Numbered from the stretch's first letter, positions 32,063 through 44,751 are shown. The stretch is DNA of 64,000 nucleotides from Paracamarosporium sp. OC-R06-R3 (GCA_019828545.1 JACVRA010000258.1:186001-250000); one strand, 5' to 3'. Notes: generated by a model from the letters alone, not told the origin. Program-made: numbers and translations.

Positions 32063-35000
32063 CTACACGCAATATGCATCCAGCTGGCCGTCACTGAGCC
32101 AATGGCTTCCCCCCGCGCACCGATACCCGCCGCTCTGCCTGAGCCACTGGAATCCCATCGGACAGGGTCCTAACTTCTTGATCTTCTCCTGCTTCTTCTT
32201 CTCGATCTCCCTCTGTCTTTCCATCTCGATAAGCTCCTCTTCCGTCCTTCGCCGCGCCAACTCCGCCTCTATCCTCCTCTGCTCGATCTTACGACGCTCT
32301 TCATCATATACAGCTTCGAATTCGGCCTTTTTCAGCTCCTCAATGCGCTGCTCTTCCTCTTGTTTTTCTCTCTGGGCATGGAGGAACTCGCGCTCACGAG
32401 CTACGGCCGCGTGTTTGTCGCGCTCGAGTTGCTCCCAAACGGCGTCGGAAACGTTGGGATCGCGCTTAGCATTGAAGATTGATCTGAACCATTCAGGCTC
32501 TTCAAGATCAGTTAAAACTTTTGTCTTCGCTGGCAAGGGAGGCTTTTCCTCAGCGGCAGGCGGATCTGAGGGTGGTGCTTCTTTGATAGAGATCGTGGTC
32601 GAAGCTTTGGTGTCTGGTGCCTTAGGTACGTCCTGCTGCTGTGCTGGAGGCTCAGGAAACAAGGGTGAATGTCCTGGGAATCGGCTCGTGCCTACTGCCT
32701 GGTTGCGTCGTGAACGCTCATTGAGCATGGACTCCATGCCTTGAACGACTACATTCTCTGTCAAAACCAAACTCGTGATTGGTGGACTGACATTCGAAAT
32801 CAATGTGCCGAACATTCCCTTTGCGAGCGACTTGACGTCGCGTGCATTGCCCCATGAGTCCAGCACCGAAAGTCTTTCAAAGAGATTCAAAACTCGGTGC
32901 TGAAAGCTTGATGAGGGTGTTCCAAGCACAGAAATATCGAGAGGTGCGGCCTTCGCCAATTTTCGCAGCACCTTTGTCAACAGCTCCACGCATGTCAGCG
33001 GGCTGAGATGAGGAAAGACAACGGATTCCGGAAAGCGGCTAGTAAGTCCAGGATTAATGGACATGAGCCGATCAATATCTTTGTCGTAGCCGGCCAGGAT
33101 AGTCACTAACTTTTGTGCGAACCGGGGTTTTGTCAGGCAGTCTACGAGTTCATCCATAGCCTCAGTTGCATATCCACCTTCTGCGAGACGGTACGCTTCA
33201 TCGATGAAAAGCACTTTACCCAAGGCTTTCTCGAGCAGTTTTTGAACCTTTGGTCCTGTCGTGCCGACGTACTGACCAATCATATCAGTGGCAGAGCATT
33301 CAATGACTTTGGCCTGGCCGATGAATCCCATGTCGTAGAAAACTTTGCCCATCTTCTGTGCCGTTGTGGTCTTTCCAGTCCCTAGTGGTGTTAGGGTGCA
33401 ATCGCTCCTTGGATTCTAACACTTACCTGGTGGTCCTTTGAATAAGAAGTTGAATGGAATCTGTTCTCGTGGGTCCATGCCTAAAGCTTTCATGTTCGCA
33501 GCAGTAGTTTGATAACCCTGAAATTGTTTGATCAAGCTTTCGCAACCCACAACATCGCGGAAAAGTTGGGGCAGATTGGTTGCAGCCTTTTCAGCTCTGT
33601 CAAATTCAGGGTCGAAGTCGATGGCTTCAAAAGTATCATGATTCTTGACTTTGGAAGTAGAAAGATGCTTTTGATGCAAAGCTTTGGCTCGATCCAGAAT
33701 GATATCGACCTCACCAGCGTTGCCAAAATTTGGTTTGTTGCGCGCTCGCTGAAGCGTCTCCATGACAACTCTCTTTGCTTGGTCCGTCGCACCATAGCCA
33801 ACATCTTTAAGCTTCAGATCCAAGATCTGACGAAGCTCAGCATCATCAAAGTCTTCGAAGACAAACGATGAGTCCAGAGGGAATCGCCGAGCTAGACCAG
33901 GATTTACGTCGCGGAACATCTCCTCCATTTGGTCTTTATAACCCAAGAGAAGTACACACCTGTCTTCTCCTGGTGTACTTTGAACCTCAGCGACTATCGT
34001 ATCAATCACGCCAGTCTTGTAAGGGTCACTTGTGCCCCCAGAAGCAAGCATATATGCTTCGTCGATGATGAGAACCTTGCCTACTGTTGATGCTAAAATC
34101 CCTTTGGTCTTGCTTTCGGAAACCCCTAAAGCATCTCCTACGAAGTCTGCTGGATTCTTGACTACCACTGCGTAGAGTTAGACATAGTCGTACATAAAGA
34201 ACATGAGCGATATAAGCCTCTATAGTGGGGTCATACAAAGCACACAGACAACGAAGTCAAATAAGATAGCTTACCTTCACCATTTGACAACAAACCAATA
34301 TCCACAAGAATTCTTCCGTAGAGTTTTGCCACAGATGTCTTCCCGGTACCGGGAGAGCCTATGAAGCATCGATTAAGAGAATATTGTACGAGTGGCTTCT
34401 CTTCCAATTCACGTTGGTAGTTGTACTGTATGCCGTCAAGAAGTACACGGACGCTTTCCTTGACCGACTTGAGTCCAATTAGCTTCTGTAGTCGCTTCCA
34501 AGCAGTGTTGTTCTGAAGCATCTCGGACGGTTCAGGGCCAATCAGGTCCTCTTTCGTGAGAAGAAGATCATCTGGCTGACGACCAGCCCTTCTATCCTGT
34601 TTTAGACGCTTTGCCTGGCGCTCTGTGATTTGTGCGATGCGATTCTGGACTTCTCGCGCATTGCCAAATCCATCGCGACCCCGGCCTCGACCGATACGGC
34701 GAGCGACAATGCGAGCATAAAGACCCGACATTCCTTCTTCTAATTTCATATTGTTTTTGTACTTGGTGTTGATGTTCTGACACAGTATTCGCTGCAATTC
34801 CTGGTCGTTGTAGTCTTGGAACTCCATCTCGATAGGGATGCGACTCGGAATACCTGGGTTATGCGCAAAAAACGCTTCCATTTGTTTGTGATAGCCAGCC
34901 AAAACGAACACGACCTTTCCAGTGAGATTTTCAATCTCAGCTAGCAGGTAGTCAAGGACAGCTTTGCCACCGTAACTGTTCCCAGAAACGAGTTGATAGG

Positions 35001-38000
35001 CCTCGTCGATGAAGAAGATACCGCCACCTTCCTCAAGGATTTTGTCGATGTGAGATTTGCAGGCAGAGACACCGTCGTTTGCAAGCGCAGACCCCGAAGA
35101 TTCGAAGAAATGGTCTCCAGGAAGAGCTCCCATCTTGACCAGGAACTTGCCATAATGCCGCGCAACCGTCGTTTTCCCTAATGGAATCAGCTTCTCACGA
35201 CTTATCAAGTGTTATGGCGAAATTCGAAGTGCGCATGTTATCAGAGGATAACGAAAATAAGCATGGAGGCCCAAAATTTGGATTCGAAATTACAAGAAGG
35301 TAGTGACGCTTACCTGTACCTGGGTTGCCAAGTAGTGCAGCTCCGAGTCTCTCTTTTGATAATGACACGCCTTGGCGGACGGCCACATCTACTTTTCCCT
35401 TGATCGCTAAGAACTTTTCCTTCACAGATTCTAGACCTATCGAGGAGTAAGCATAGAACGACAAGACAATGTCGTTGATCAAATCGTTCTAGGATCCAGG
35501 CTACAGATAAACTGGGGTTCTCAAATCTACTTTCTGATACTGTAGTAGCTGAGACGCTACGACATACTTACCTATCATACTCATAAGCTCATCTAGAGCC
35601 TCGTTATCTGCCCCGTCACACTTCTTCTGCCATTCCCAATCATCTCTTGCTTCGCTCTTGTCCCAATCAGACTTGACCTCTTCAGGATCGTTAGGCATAG
35701 TGTTTGAAGTGGCGGTGGCTGTGGGATGTGTTTTCTTCGCTTTATCAGTCCGTGAGGTTTGAGTTTTCGAGGATGTATCGTTCTGGCCAGCAGTGTTAGT
35801 TGTGGTCGAATGCTTCTCGGTGTTCGCGGTAGTTGAAGCTGCTTCCTTGGCCTTGCGAGCTCTATCTTTCATATTCGCTATATCATTCCTTTTCTGAGCG
35901 AGTATGTTGCGGCGATCAGCATCCTCAGCCTCATCCTTGAGCAAACGTTTCTGATGTTCCATTTCATCATCAAGCTCCGCCAGTTGAGCGGCATATGTTC
36001 GCTGTCTTGCTTGGCGTGCTTGGTCCAATTTATAGTCTCGTTTGCGCTTGCGCTCTTTCGCTTCAGCTTCAGCTTCGCATTTGGAACAGGTCTTTGAGTT
36101 TTGAGCTTGGCATTGATGAGTTGTGGTATGCTTTTGCGGACAGGTCGTTTGGACGATAGCTCGACACGTCATCTTCGAATGGTCTTGTAGCTGATGGCAA
36201 CGTTGTGGACATTGATGTCGATTGCAGCTAAGCATCTTCCCGCTAGAAACAATTAGCGATCAATAGCGAAGATTTTCATTTTGATGCGTCTTACCAGGGC
36301 TCGGAACATCCTCCATCTGGGCATTGCTCGTCGAATGCTTGTTTCGTTACGAGTAGAGCTTTCCTATCTGGATGCTGCTCACATTGCACAGGAAATCCAT
36401 CGTACACGTGTCCCTCCCGCTTCAGCTGCTCCATTAATGGGATCCAAACATCTTTACCTTTGTGGCTGCTCATGAATGTCTCCGCGTTTCCGATCATGAT
36501 TAAACCATCGCGCGCTCGTGACAAAAGAACGTTCACACGCTGTGGCGACTTCATAAATCCAATGTCACCAAGAGGGTTGCTACGAGTTAATGTCGTAATA
36601 ACGATGTCACTTTCCTCTCCTTGGTAGTTATCTGGTTCCATTTAGTTCATATACGTAGGATGTTTGAAGCTCTTCGTGATCTAATACGAGGCTACAACGT
36701 GAAACGTACCTATCGTGGAGATCCTGATCTTCTGCTTAGTGATATTGGCTCCTGCAGGCGTCAACAAGCCAGCACGAATCAACTCAAACGAGTCCAAATC
36801 ATTAAGTATTGGGTCGTTGTCTTCGGAGAGCCTTCGTATCAAGAGATAAAGTTGGCCAAGGTATGGTGTCAAGATGACAATTTGATCGGTGCCATATCCC
36901 TGTTGGCCTAGGTATCGAACACATTTGAGCACCATGTCAACTTCGTATTCATTTTCTTTGCTCGTTTGCGCACCTTCATCACGACGATCTGCGATGTTGG
37001 CATTGAGCTCGGGCACGCTGTGAGATACGAATACTACGTTATCCTGAAAACCTCGAAGAGGAGGTCGGCCAGCAGTCCTCGGTGCATCTGCCAGTTCCGG
37101 ATACGTGAGCGATCGGACAAGAGCAGATATCTCTGGCCGCATCCGGTGCTGGAGACTGAGAGTAGCATGCGGAACTCCAGCCATCACTAGTCTTTCAAAC
37201 ATGGATACATTCAGATTGTAACCGTCTCCTTTCTCAACTGTTAAGGAGTAGTTATTGACCTTTGGTCGAAGCTGCTTGTGGTCACCTATCAAGACCAACT
37301 GTTTTGTAGTCGAGCTCATCGCAGTTAAGAGATGGCTTTCAAGAATTTCTCCCGCTTCCTCTACGATAACAATTCCAGGAGAAGCATTTTGTATCTCGTC
37401 CGTGTACATGGCCGCTCCAGTAGTGGTGCATCCAATAATGCGTTTCTGTTTCAGTATGTGTGCCTGTCGCTCGTGGTTCACTTGCGTAATCGTATTTCGA
37501 CATTCATCGTACTTCCGCACAAGATTGGCTATCTCCGACACTTGCTCTTGCACTATCTCTTTCTTCCAGCGAGAGATCAAAGTGGCGCGAGTACCCGCCT
37601 CAAGTGCCCAGATGTGTGGATAGTGTTGTTCTGAATGCTCCCGAAATACGCCAGCAGTATCACCTTGCTCCCACTGGTTAAACAAGTAAAAGTGACCGAT
37701 CTTCTTGCCACGTTTACCGATAGTGGTCAAATCGTCATCTGTTTTAGGTATTTGGAAAGCATCGAAGAAATCCGAGTCCTCGGACAGTTCCAAGAAATCA
37801 AAAAGAGCCTGTGTAGTAATGCCAGAACTAAGAAAGCCACGAACTTTCTTCTCAAACGCACTATGATATTGTTCAGCCTTGAAACCTTGATCTTGTTTCA
37901 AGCTCCATGTAGCTTGGCTTTGTCTGTAGGTAGAGTCTTGCTTGGAGACACTGGCGATACTCAAAGCTTCCAGATTAGCATTGAATCGTCGTCCTAGACG

Positions 38001-39715
38001 GACCATCGATTTTTGTGGTATGCCAATCTTTTGCAAATCTTCAAGGAATTGATCCAAGGCATGGTTGGTGTAAGTAAGCACAAGAATCGTTTCGTCAGTT
38101 GCATCGTGGAGAATTTTCGCAATGAGAGCGCCGATGAAGGATTTACCAGTCCCTAGACCTGCCTGTCAGATTACGACAATTATCTGATAAAGAGGCTAGT
38201 AGGCAGGGCAAATTTCAAGTAGAAGGTATTGAAACATAGCGAAATCGGCATACCTGGAGGTCCTTGAATGAGACTCACGCGCTTGGATAAACCCATGATC
38301 AGAGATTGGGCTTGGGCACTGTCAAGTTTGATGCTTCCTGTAGTTCCCACTATATCTTTGAGGTCTTCTTGCTGCCTTTTAATAATAGCCTGAATAACGT
38401 TGACTGGTTGTATGCCTGACAAGACTTCATTAGAGGCTGGAGAGAGATCCAGTAATTGCTCCTTCAAAGGAATCTCTCTCATATTTTGGAGGCATCGTAG
38501 AATAGGCTCATAAGCGAAGACTGCAGTATCTACCTGAACGAAATCAAAGTCAGGTGAAGTTTTGCTAAGAGCGAGAAATTTGTGAAGTGAGTCAGTGTCC
38601 GCGATACGGAGTTGAAGAACTGGTGGAATCTGGGAAAGTCGATCTTCATCACGGTCCACGCTTGCGAAAGCAACAATGGTCCCGTTGTTAACTAGGCACC
38701 CAAGAGACTGATGCTTCAGTAGGCTTTTGTTCTCATTTATGTAGTTTTTACGCCTCTTCGGATCCTTCAGGCGTTGTATTTGTGGGATATCCCGGGTGCA
38801 CCTGAGTTTGACAGAACATACTTTGCGCCGTTGGACGGTACCGCAATCAATGCCAACAAACTGCAGATACTTGAGATGAAGTTTTTGACGACCTTTCTTT
38901 TTACCGATCGCAACTTGGTAATCGTTCCGTAGTTCGCCCAGCATATCCTCCCGAAGGAGGCGAAATTGATTGTCGAGATGGATGAGGCCACGTTGCGAAG
39001 CCTCTCTGGTTTCAACTTCGTTCGCTCGCCTGTAGAATGGCGTGTCGACGGAAGAGAATTCGTCTGAAGTAGGAAGGATCTTGATATTGCGAAAATCAGC
39101 GTAGTCATTGTCGTGTCGTCCGCCGAGGCCTTCTCCAGAGCTGTCAACTGACGTGCTCTCTAGGATATTCTTGATCTTATAGGCAAAGGTCCTCACACCT
39201 AGGTTTTCGGACCCAATGAGGGATCCGTTCTTTGTGACGTGCTCTGCAACATCGCGAACGTCGGGAAAGCCGTCTGTACGAGTGCAAAGGATCTCAAGAA
39301 GAAGCCATGCGAATGCGAGAGTACTGTCATCTGACAGTATATGAGCGTGATGTGACTCTACGAACGTATTCCAAAACGTGGGTGGCTGGACGATTTGTTC
39401 AAGAATGAGACGCAAGAACAGCCCCTCGTGAAGTTGTTTGATCGCTGAGTTGCCCAAGTATCGAAGGACCGAGGTTGCAGGTCCATCTAGGAAAGCGCTA
39501 TCCCTAGAAAAGCGAAAGGCCTTGGCGATAGCTGTCAATCCCCCAGGAGCTGCAACTATACTCTCCACACATTTCGACGCGTCTTTTTGGGCACATAGAG
39601 CTTCCAAAAAGCGATTACAGTCTGCTAGACTCTTCAGCTCGCGACGGTTGTGGATTACCCCGTTGAACAACTTGGTAAGGCCGACGAGGCGCTTATCGGC
39701 TACCTCATCAGCCAT
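32063..39715 (-). CDS. SF1 helicase - NFX1 zinc finger - triple CbbX-type AAA ATPase fusion
   Basis: Eight exons: 39715-38254, 38152-36710, 36631-36295, 36242-35572, 35436-35314, 35177-34275, 34167-33427, 33381-32063; summed length 6999 nt, one frame, 2332 residues. Residues 1-470 are helical (ARM-like at the start). The UPF1/ZNFX1-type SF1 helicase follows: GPPGTGK (about 485-491), VEEAGE (751-756), GDHKQLRP (777-784), QHRMRP (about 822), DNYQGEESD (969) and VNVLLSRARDGLIMIG. A Cys/His stretch (CGKMLSC, HQCPQRCH, from 1081) resembles an NFX1 finger, then a charged coiled coil. Three CbbX/SpoVK AAA modules come next: P-loop Lys1347, 1625 and 1897, each with an intact IDEAY Walker B (1403, 1682, 1954) and a downstream R-F/R-I sensor. 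The end is a coiled coil plus a Cys tail (GPCPMGFQW...GYRCAGGSH). ZNFX1 relatives bind RNA in animals. A role in RNA surveillance or defence is inference. Confidence 0.9.
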
Positions 39716-40366
39716 CTTCGTTGGACGAGAGAGCGTAAAGGAGGTTTCTGTACAGCGAAGAGCGGGAATAATTTGTATCTAGACACGATTGCTACGTGGC
39801 AAAATCGAGGCAACGATTTGAGGCGTGTTTGAGTTTTTGAAAGGGGGGGTATTGGGCTGCGTGACGCAGCGACTCTCAATATCGTTCTGCATCGATATTA
39901 TTCTATGAGGTTCTGCAGCGGAAACAGACAGCGCAACTGATTGGAAAGGAGTCGAGGCTTTTATGCGGTACGCTGTGTGGTGATGGCTATCCGCATCTTC
40001 CGGGACCTCTGCACAAATCAATAGCGGCTATGAGGGTGCTGTACCACCAGCACGAGGCAACGGCCACGCCGCACCCCGCTCAGCCTTGCTTGCTCAGGCA
40101 TCATGGCAGACCGTTCAGAATATATGCCCCTGGTCATTCAAATTGTCAAGAGCTCTTTTCTTAAATACATCATTCCACATCCAACAGCACGGACAATCAA
40201 GTTTTCAAAACAGCTGTCTGAACCCTGTCACCTTGTTTGCTTGCTGTCTTACCTGAGCTTATACATACCAAGGCTTAGTCTGGGTCGCACCCCCCTGGAG
40301 TTTCGTTCATTCTTTCTATCATTCTTTGAATTCGTCGTTACATTGTCTCTCCGGTACAGAGTCAAC
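39716..40366. promoter_or_regulatory. Divergent intergenic region shared by the helicase-AAA and DXO-like genes
   Basis: 651 bp between the two ATGs. Pyrimidine-rich on the plus strand at about 40290-40365, just before the second gene. An in-frame ATG at 40103 with no stop before 40367 could extend that protein by 88 residues, but that part is hydrophobic and irregular and not like the family, so it is read as leader. Confidence 0.5.
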
Positions 40367-41820
40367 ATGTCATTCCGATCATTCCAGGGTACCAACAGAG
40401 GCGGCTTTGCCCCACGCCGAGGACATGGGGGAGCATTCCCATTCATCAATCGTGTGGTTGTGAAGCCCGATGTCGTGAAGCACCCGCTCGGACAATTGTT
40501 GCAAATCTTCAGAACATCTGACCTAGAGTCTGCTGCTACGGATCGCCTGAACAACAACACTGCAATCACACATTGCGAATATGTCACTTCATACAATTGG
40601 ACAAATGCAAAATCTCCTACCATCCTGGTGCCGGGTAAGTAGCCCATGTTGTTTGGTTATAGACCGGTGCTTACTTGTAGGAAGGAAGGCCACCCCTCTG
40701 GATGCCGCTTCAACAACCACAACGCCTCAATGAAGACAGCGGTGAATACTTTCGTGACCCCAATTCGGCAAAATATCCTAAATGTCCAACGGAGCCAGCC
40801 GTTCGCGCTTTATTCGAAACCGACCCGACCTTTCCCACCGGGGACGTAGACATATTCGCATGCGGTAGTACGATGGGCAACCTCCTCCGTTTCACTCTTT
40901 CGATCGACAAGCCCTTCCGATTCAATGTTGAAATCATCGGATCTACGATTTTTCTAGTCCGAAAAGAGAATGATCCTCGCGAGACGATCCAGGGAGTACA
41001 TGGCTTTGGTCATACGTTCCCTGAAGCGTATACTACTTGGGAGAAAGACGTGAAGGGCTCAGAGACACACCAACGCCTGTGTCAATACAATCTCGGTCGA
41101 TTCAATTGTGTAGTCCGCTTTGAATGTGACGGCTATCTTCCTGATGGGTCACAGCAGACCGGAGGCTCAAAAGCTGAGACCAAAACAGGCAACCATGACG
41201 ATCTTCTCGGGAATTTCAAGAACGTCACGGTTAGTTCAGGAGGAGCAGATGGTACTGATACTTTGATCCTCAAGCAAGGGGGTGCAGAGGTCCCGCAGGA
41301 TGCTATCTTCGACTTGAAGACAAGATCAGGCCGCTACAAGAAAGAGATCGACATGGACGAGATGTACCCGCAGCTTTGGATCAAGCAAATTCCTAATTTC
41401 ATCATTGCATACCACGACGGCTTTGGAACCTTCCCTACTTCTAACATTCATGTTCGAAATGTTAAGTATAACCTCCAAGCCTGGGAGCAGCAGAACAAAG
41501 CTGCCATTCAGCGCCTCATTGTTCTTCTTGGCAAGATCATTGAGATTGCGAAAAAGGATGGAACAGGCCTTCTCGAAGTCTATTGTCCTTCGGTTGATCG
41601 CTTAGAGATTCGAAGGCAGTACGAAGAAGGTGTACATGCCCTGCCGCCTGGTTTGAGAGCAAAATGGGAAGGCTTGAAGGATGAACAAGCCCTTCCAGGC
41701 CACGAGGACTTCCATCAGGTTGATCAGGGCGGGCTGAAGCTCGGTTTTGAGTCGGATGATGAACCCGATTATACCGCCTGTGATGAAAATTGTGGGTACT
41801 GTGGCAAATGCACGTACTGA
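40367..41820 (+). CDS. DXO/Rai1-like PD-(D/E)XK-fold protein (fungal family often mislabelled GGPP synthetase)
   Basis: Two exons: 40367-40634 and 40685-41820, 50-bp intron (acceptor GGAAG), 467 residues. The N-terminus is Arg/Gly-rich (SFQGTNRGGFAPRRGHGG), an RNA-binding look. Family landmarks: VVVKPDVVKHPLGQLL, YVTSYNWTN, ILVPGRPPLW, DVDIFACGSTMGNLLRF, GFGHTFPEAYTTW. Possible active-site residues: Glu236-x-Asp238 in RFECDGYLP and Asp299-x-Lys301 in IFDLKTRS, followed by LWIKQIPNFIIAYH. That order (ExD, then E/D-L-K-T, then a helix with W-x3-Q) is the pattern of the DXO/Rai1 decapping exonucleases. The C-terminus has CDENCGYCGKC, a small Cys cluster. No DDxxD prenyl-synthase motif is present, so that database label is not supported. 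Activity on RNA caps is inference. Confidence 0.75.
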
Positions 41821-42979
41821 ATTCAATGTTTGGACGGTTACCAATTCTTCTAATGTCTATCACTAGCGGGTTTCCTACATTCTCCTAACAAGATTTTGAA
41901 AATCTAGTAATCTCAAAATGAATCATATGAACTTGGAAATGACCCCATTTCTCAATGATACTGTAACTGTTATAGCAATCAATCAGCTTTCATGTATCTA
42001 AATCACGGGTCTCACTCATACTACAGCGCCGCTGTCGTACAGGACTATCTACGCTCTAGCCAGACATGGTAGAAGACTTTGTGTCATCTGATTGTACATG
42101 CTGGGCGATTAACCCTTACATCTCACGTGGTTGTCATCTGCAAGGAACAAACCGTAAGCTTACTGGAGCACCTCAAGACCCTTGACACTGTGCCGCAATC
42201 CATGGTCTGCGCCTCGCTTCCAAGAACCACATGACAATTCCTAAGTCGAATTATATAATGTTCAGGCGATTAATCGTGACCAAGAGCTGAAGACTAATTC
42301 ATCACACTTGGCAAGTATTGAGTTCGAACAATGCCTCATAGACCAAGTGACACTTCGTGCACACTACGAGAACAGCTAGCAGATGCATAGCAAATAATTA
42401 TATGTCAAATCATGCCATTAGAACTTATTGAATCATTCAAAACCGTACTGATGGAAAATAGGAACAGTACAGGAGCCCACGATACATTATTGACCGTTAG
42501 TTTGAGATGTCTAATGACTCCAACACAGTCTGCGGCACGACCAGAACAACTGACTTCCACGCCCAGCGCCTTGTGCACATCCTAGACAATCAGCTTACGT
42601 GGAAAACCATGTCGTAGAGTTTCGCACGTAAAAGGTGTTTGACCACTCATAGAATTAATCAGCCACATCCAGACCCACTTTTCTGGCTGGCATTGTCAAA
42701 CAATGGTCTAGTCGTTTCTGTAAATAGTTAGATCAGTCCCTTGATGTGCAAAAGTCTACAGTAGAGACTTCAACAGAGCCGCTGAACTCATTCTGTAAAC
42801 TGTGCCACATTGCCCAGATGTGTGGACACTGACCTCAGGTAATGCCTTCGTTTTCCGAGACACTGCTCTTGTGTTTGGGTATAAGAGAGGCCGAAGATCG
42901 CGTAGAACATAGTCTTTTCAAAGAGCAAGATACAGGTCAAACAGCACTCATAGAACTTTGTCTACACTGCAGCTTAAAT
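41821..42979. other. A/T-rich intergenic region
   Basis: No gene or repeat recognised. An in-frame extension of the next gene from 42842 is open but lacks SDR features. Confidence 0.55.
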
Positions 42980-44026
42980 ATGACATCAACAAATGGATCT
43001 AACGGTGTGGGAGCTTCCGCTGAAGGTAACTGTCTCCCTTTTGCCATGCTACGAACTGTCTAAAAACAACTCTAGATCCAATCTTGATCGATCCGAGAAC
43101 TCGTTTCAGTGATCTCAAATTGGAATTTCCTCCCCAAACAACACCAGTACTACAAAGAGATTTCCCAACGAAGCCTGACTGTGGCGAAACCAGCTATAAA
43201 GGTTACGGTCGTCTGGCTGGTCGCCGTGCATTGATCACCGGTGGTGATTCGGGAATCGGGCGTGCAGTCGCCATAGCCATGGCTCGGGAGGGAGCAAAGG
43301 TTGCTATAAACTACCTTCCTGCCGAAGAACCAGACGCTGAAGACGTCGCGAACCTGCTTGCTAAAGAAGGCATCAAGATCACTCGCCTTCCAGGGGATCT
43401 GCTAGACGAAGAGTTCTGCAGCCGACTCGTGCTAAGAGCTGAGCGAGCCTTAGGTGGCCTTGACATTCTGGTCAACAACGCAGGGTAGGAAATTAGTGTT
43501 ATTATACTGGCAAGATGACGAGCTAACGAGCATCTCTAGAACTGATGGCGACTACAATCCTGACATAACGACGTACACTACGAAGCAGTGGGATAGAGTC
43601 TTCCGCACCAACGTCTACGCAGGGTTCTTCCTTGCGCGCGCAGCAATCCCAAATATGCCTCCAGGCTCTTCAGTCATCTGGACTGTGTCTGATGTGGTTG
43701 CCAACCCAACTGGTAGCAATCATGACTACTCTGCGACCAAGGGTGCCGTGGCCACTCTGGTCCAGACACTCGGCATATCGTTAGCTAGCAAAGGCATTCG
43801 AGTGAATGGCGTAGCGCCTGGATTGACTTATACGCCGCTACTCGTTGAAGCAGGTATGACGACGGATCAGCTTAATGCATTCGTTCAAACGCTTCCGCTT
43901 CATCGCCCGGCGCAGCCTGTTGAGATGGCGCCTCTTTACGTCAATATTGTAGACAAGAACCTCACTTGTTTGAGCGGCTCGATCTTGCAGAACAACGGAG
44001 CAGCGACGGCTTATCTCTTTGAGTAG
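42980..44026 (+). CDS. NAD(P)-dependent short-chain dehydrogenase with N-terminal extension
   Basis: Three exons: 42980-43025, 43076-43484, 43540-44026 (introns 50 and 55 bp), 313 residues. After an extension of about 60 residues (DPRTRFSDLKLEFPP ... YKGYGRLAGRRAL) comes a classical Rossmann SDR: TGGDSGIGRAVA for the cofactor, LDILVNNAG, SVIWTVSD, catalytic YSATKGA (Y-x3-K) and RVNGVAPGLTYTPL. The extension and GDSGIG motif are typical of the bacterial general-stress/YhdF-type SDR group that is also common in fungi. Substrate unknown. The N-terminal exon is short (MTSTNGSNGVGASAE) and its start could differ. Confidence 0.87.
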
Positions 44027-44751
44027 TTGTACTTCATTTTACATGTTGCCGACAAATGTATAATGTTTGGTTTTATAGTTATTAGATTCTTTAGATTGTC
44101 TTTGCGAGTAAATAAATCAGATGTCAGTCACTGTTCACAGCTACCCATAACAGTAACGTGAATTATGACGCAATAAGTAGTTAAACCCACATTATCTATG
44201 ATTCCTCAGTTGTATCGTCCCTGGGAGTATAATCTGAAGCCAAACGCTTTGCTTACAGCCGGTCGGCCATATGTGACCTAGTCAGAAAACAATACGCACA
44301 ATTTCGATTCAAGGTCAATGCCATGTCATTCAAGTGTTTTTGTCTATGTGACTATTGAAGTACGAATCAGATGGAGACTAAGTGATATCGCTCCCACAGT
44401 AGTCTCTGAAATTTGATACCTAAATATGGGGTAACCGAATGGCAGCGTGTTAATGATATTTCTCCTGGAGAATAGGCATATTGTTCTCGTGGGACTAGCC
44501 TACACCTATCTGACTTCATCAGAGTACAAAACACTCCCCATAAAGGCAGTGGTAGAGAGACCAAGCACGCCTCCTTCAACTTTTTGTTCGGAACTGAGAG
44601 ACTTGGAGCGACATATGGGGACGAACAATGACGTAGAAATAGGTTTCAAATGTCGAAGATGAGGTGTAAGCCAGATCACAAGTCTAGCTCTTAAACGCCA
44701 ATTACACAAAATCTCGAATATTCCAACTTCCTTTAGCGGGATATCCACCTG
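44027..44751. other. Intergenic, A/T-rich
   Basis: Downstream of the SDR gene and downstream of the glutamine-synthetase relic. Nothing recognised. Confidence 0.5.

Noticed and set aside
40103..40366. 88-residue N-terminal extension of the DXO-like protein from an upstream in-frame ATG
   Set aside because: The extension is hydrophobic and irregular, while the family starts near the RG-rich segment; the region also looks like a pyrimidine-rich leader.
40367..41820. Prenyl (geranylgeranyl) diphosphate synthase
   Set aside because: No DDxxD or related Asp-rich motif and no helical prenyl-synthase pattern.
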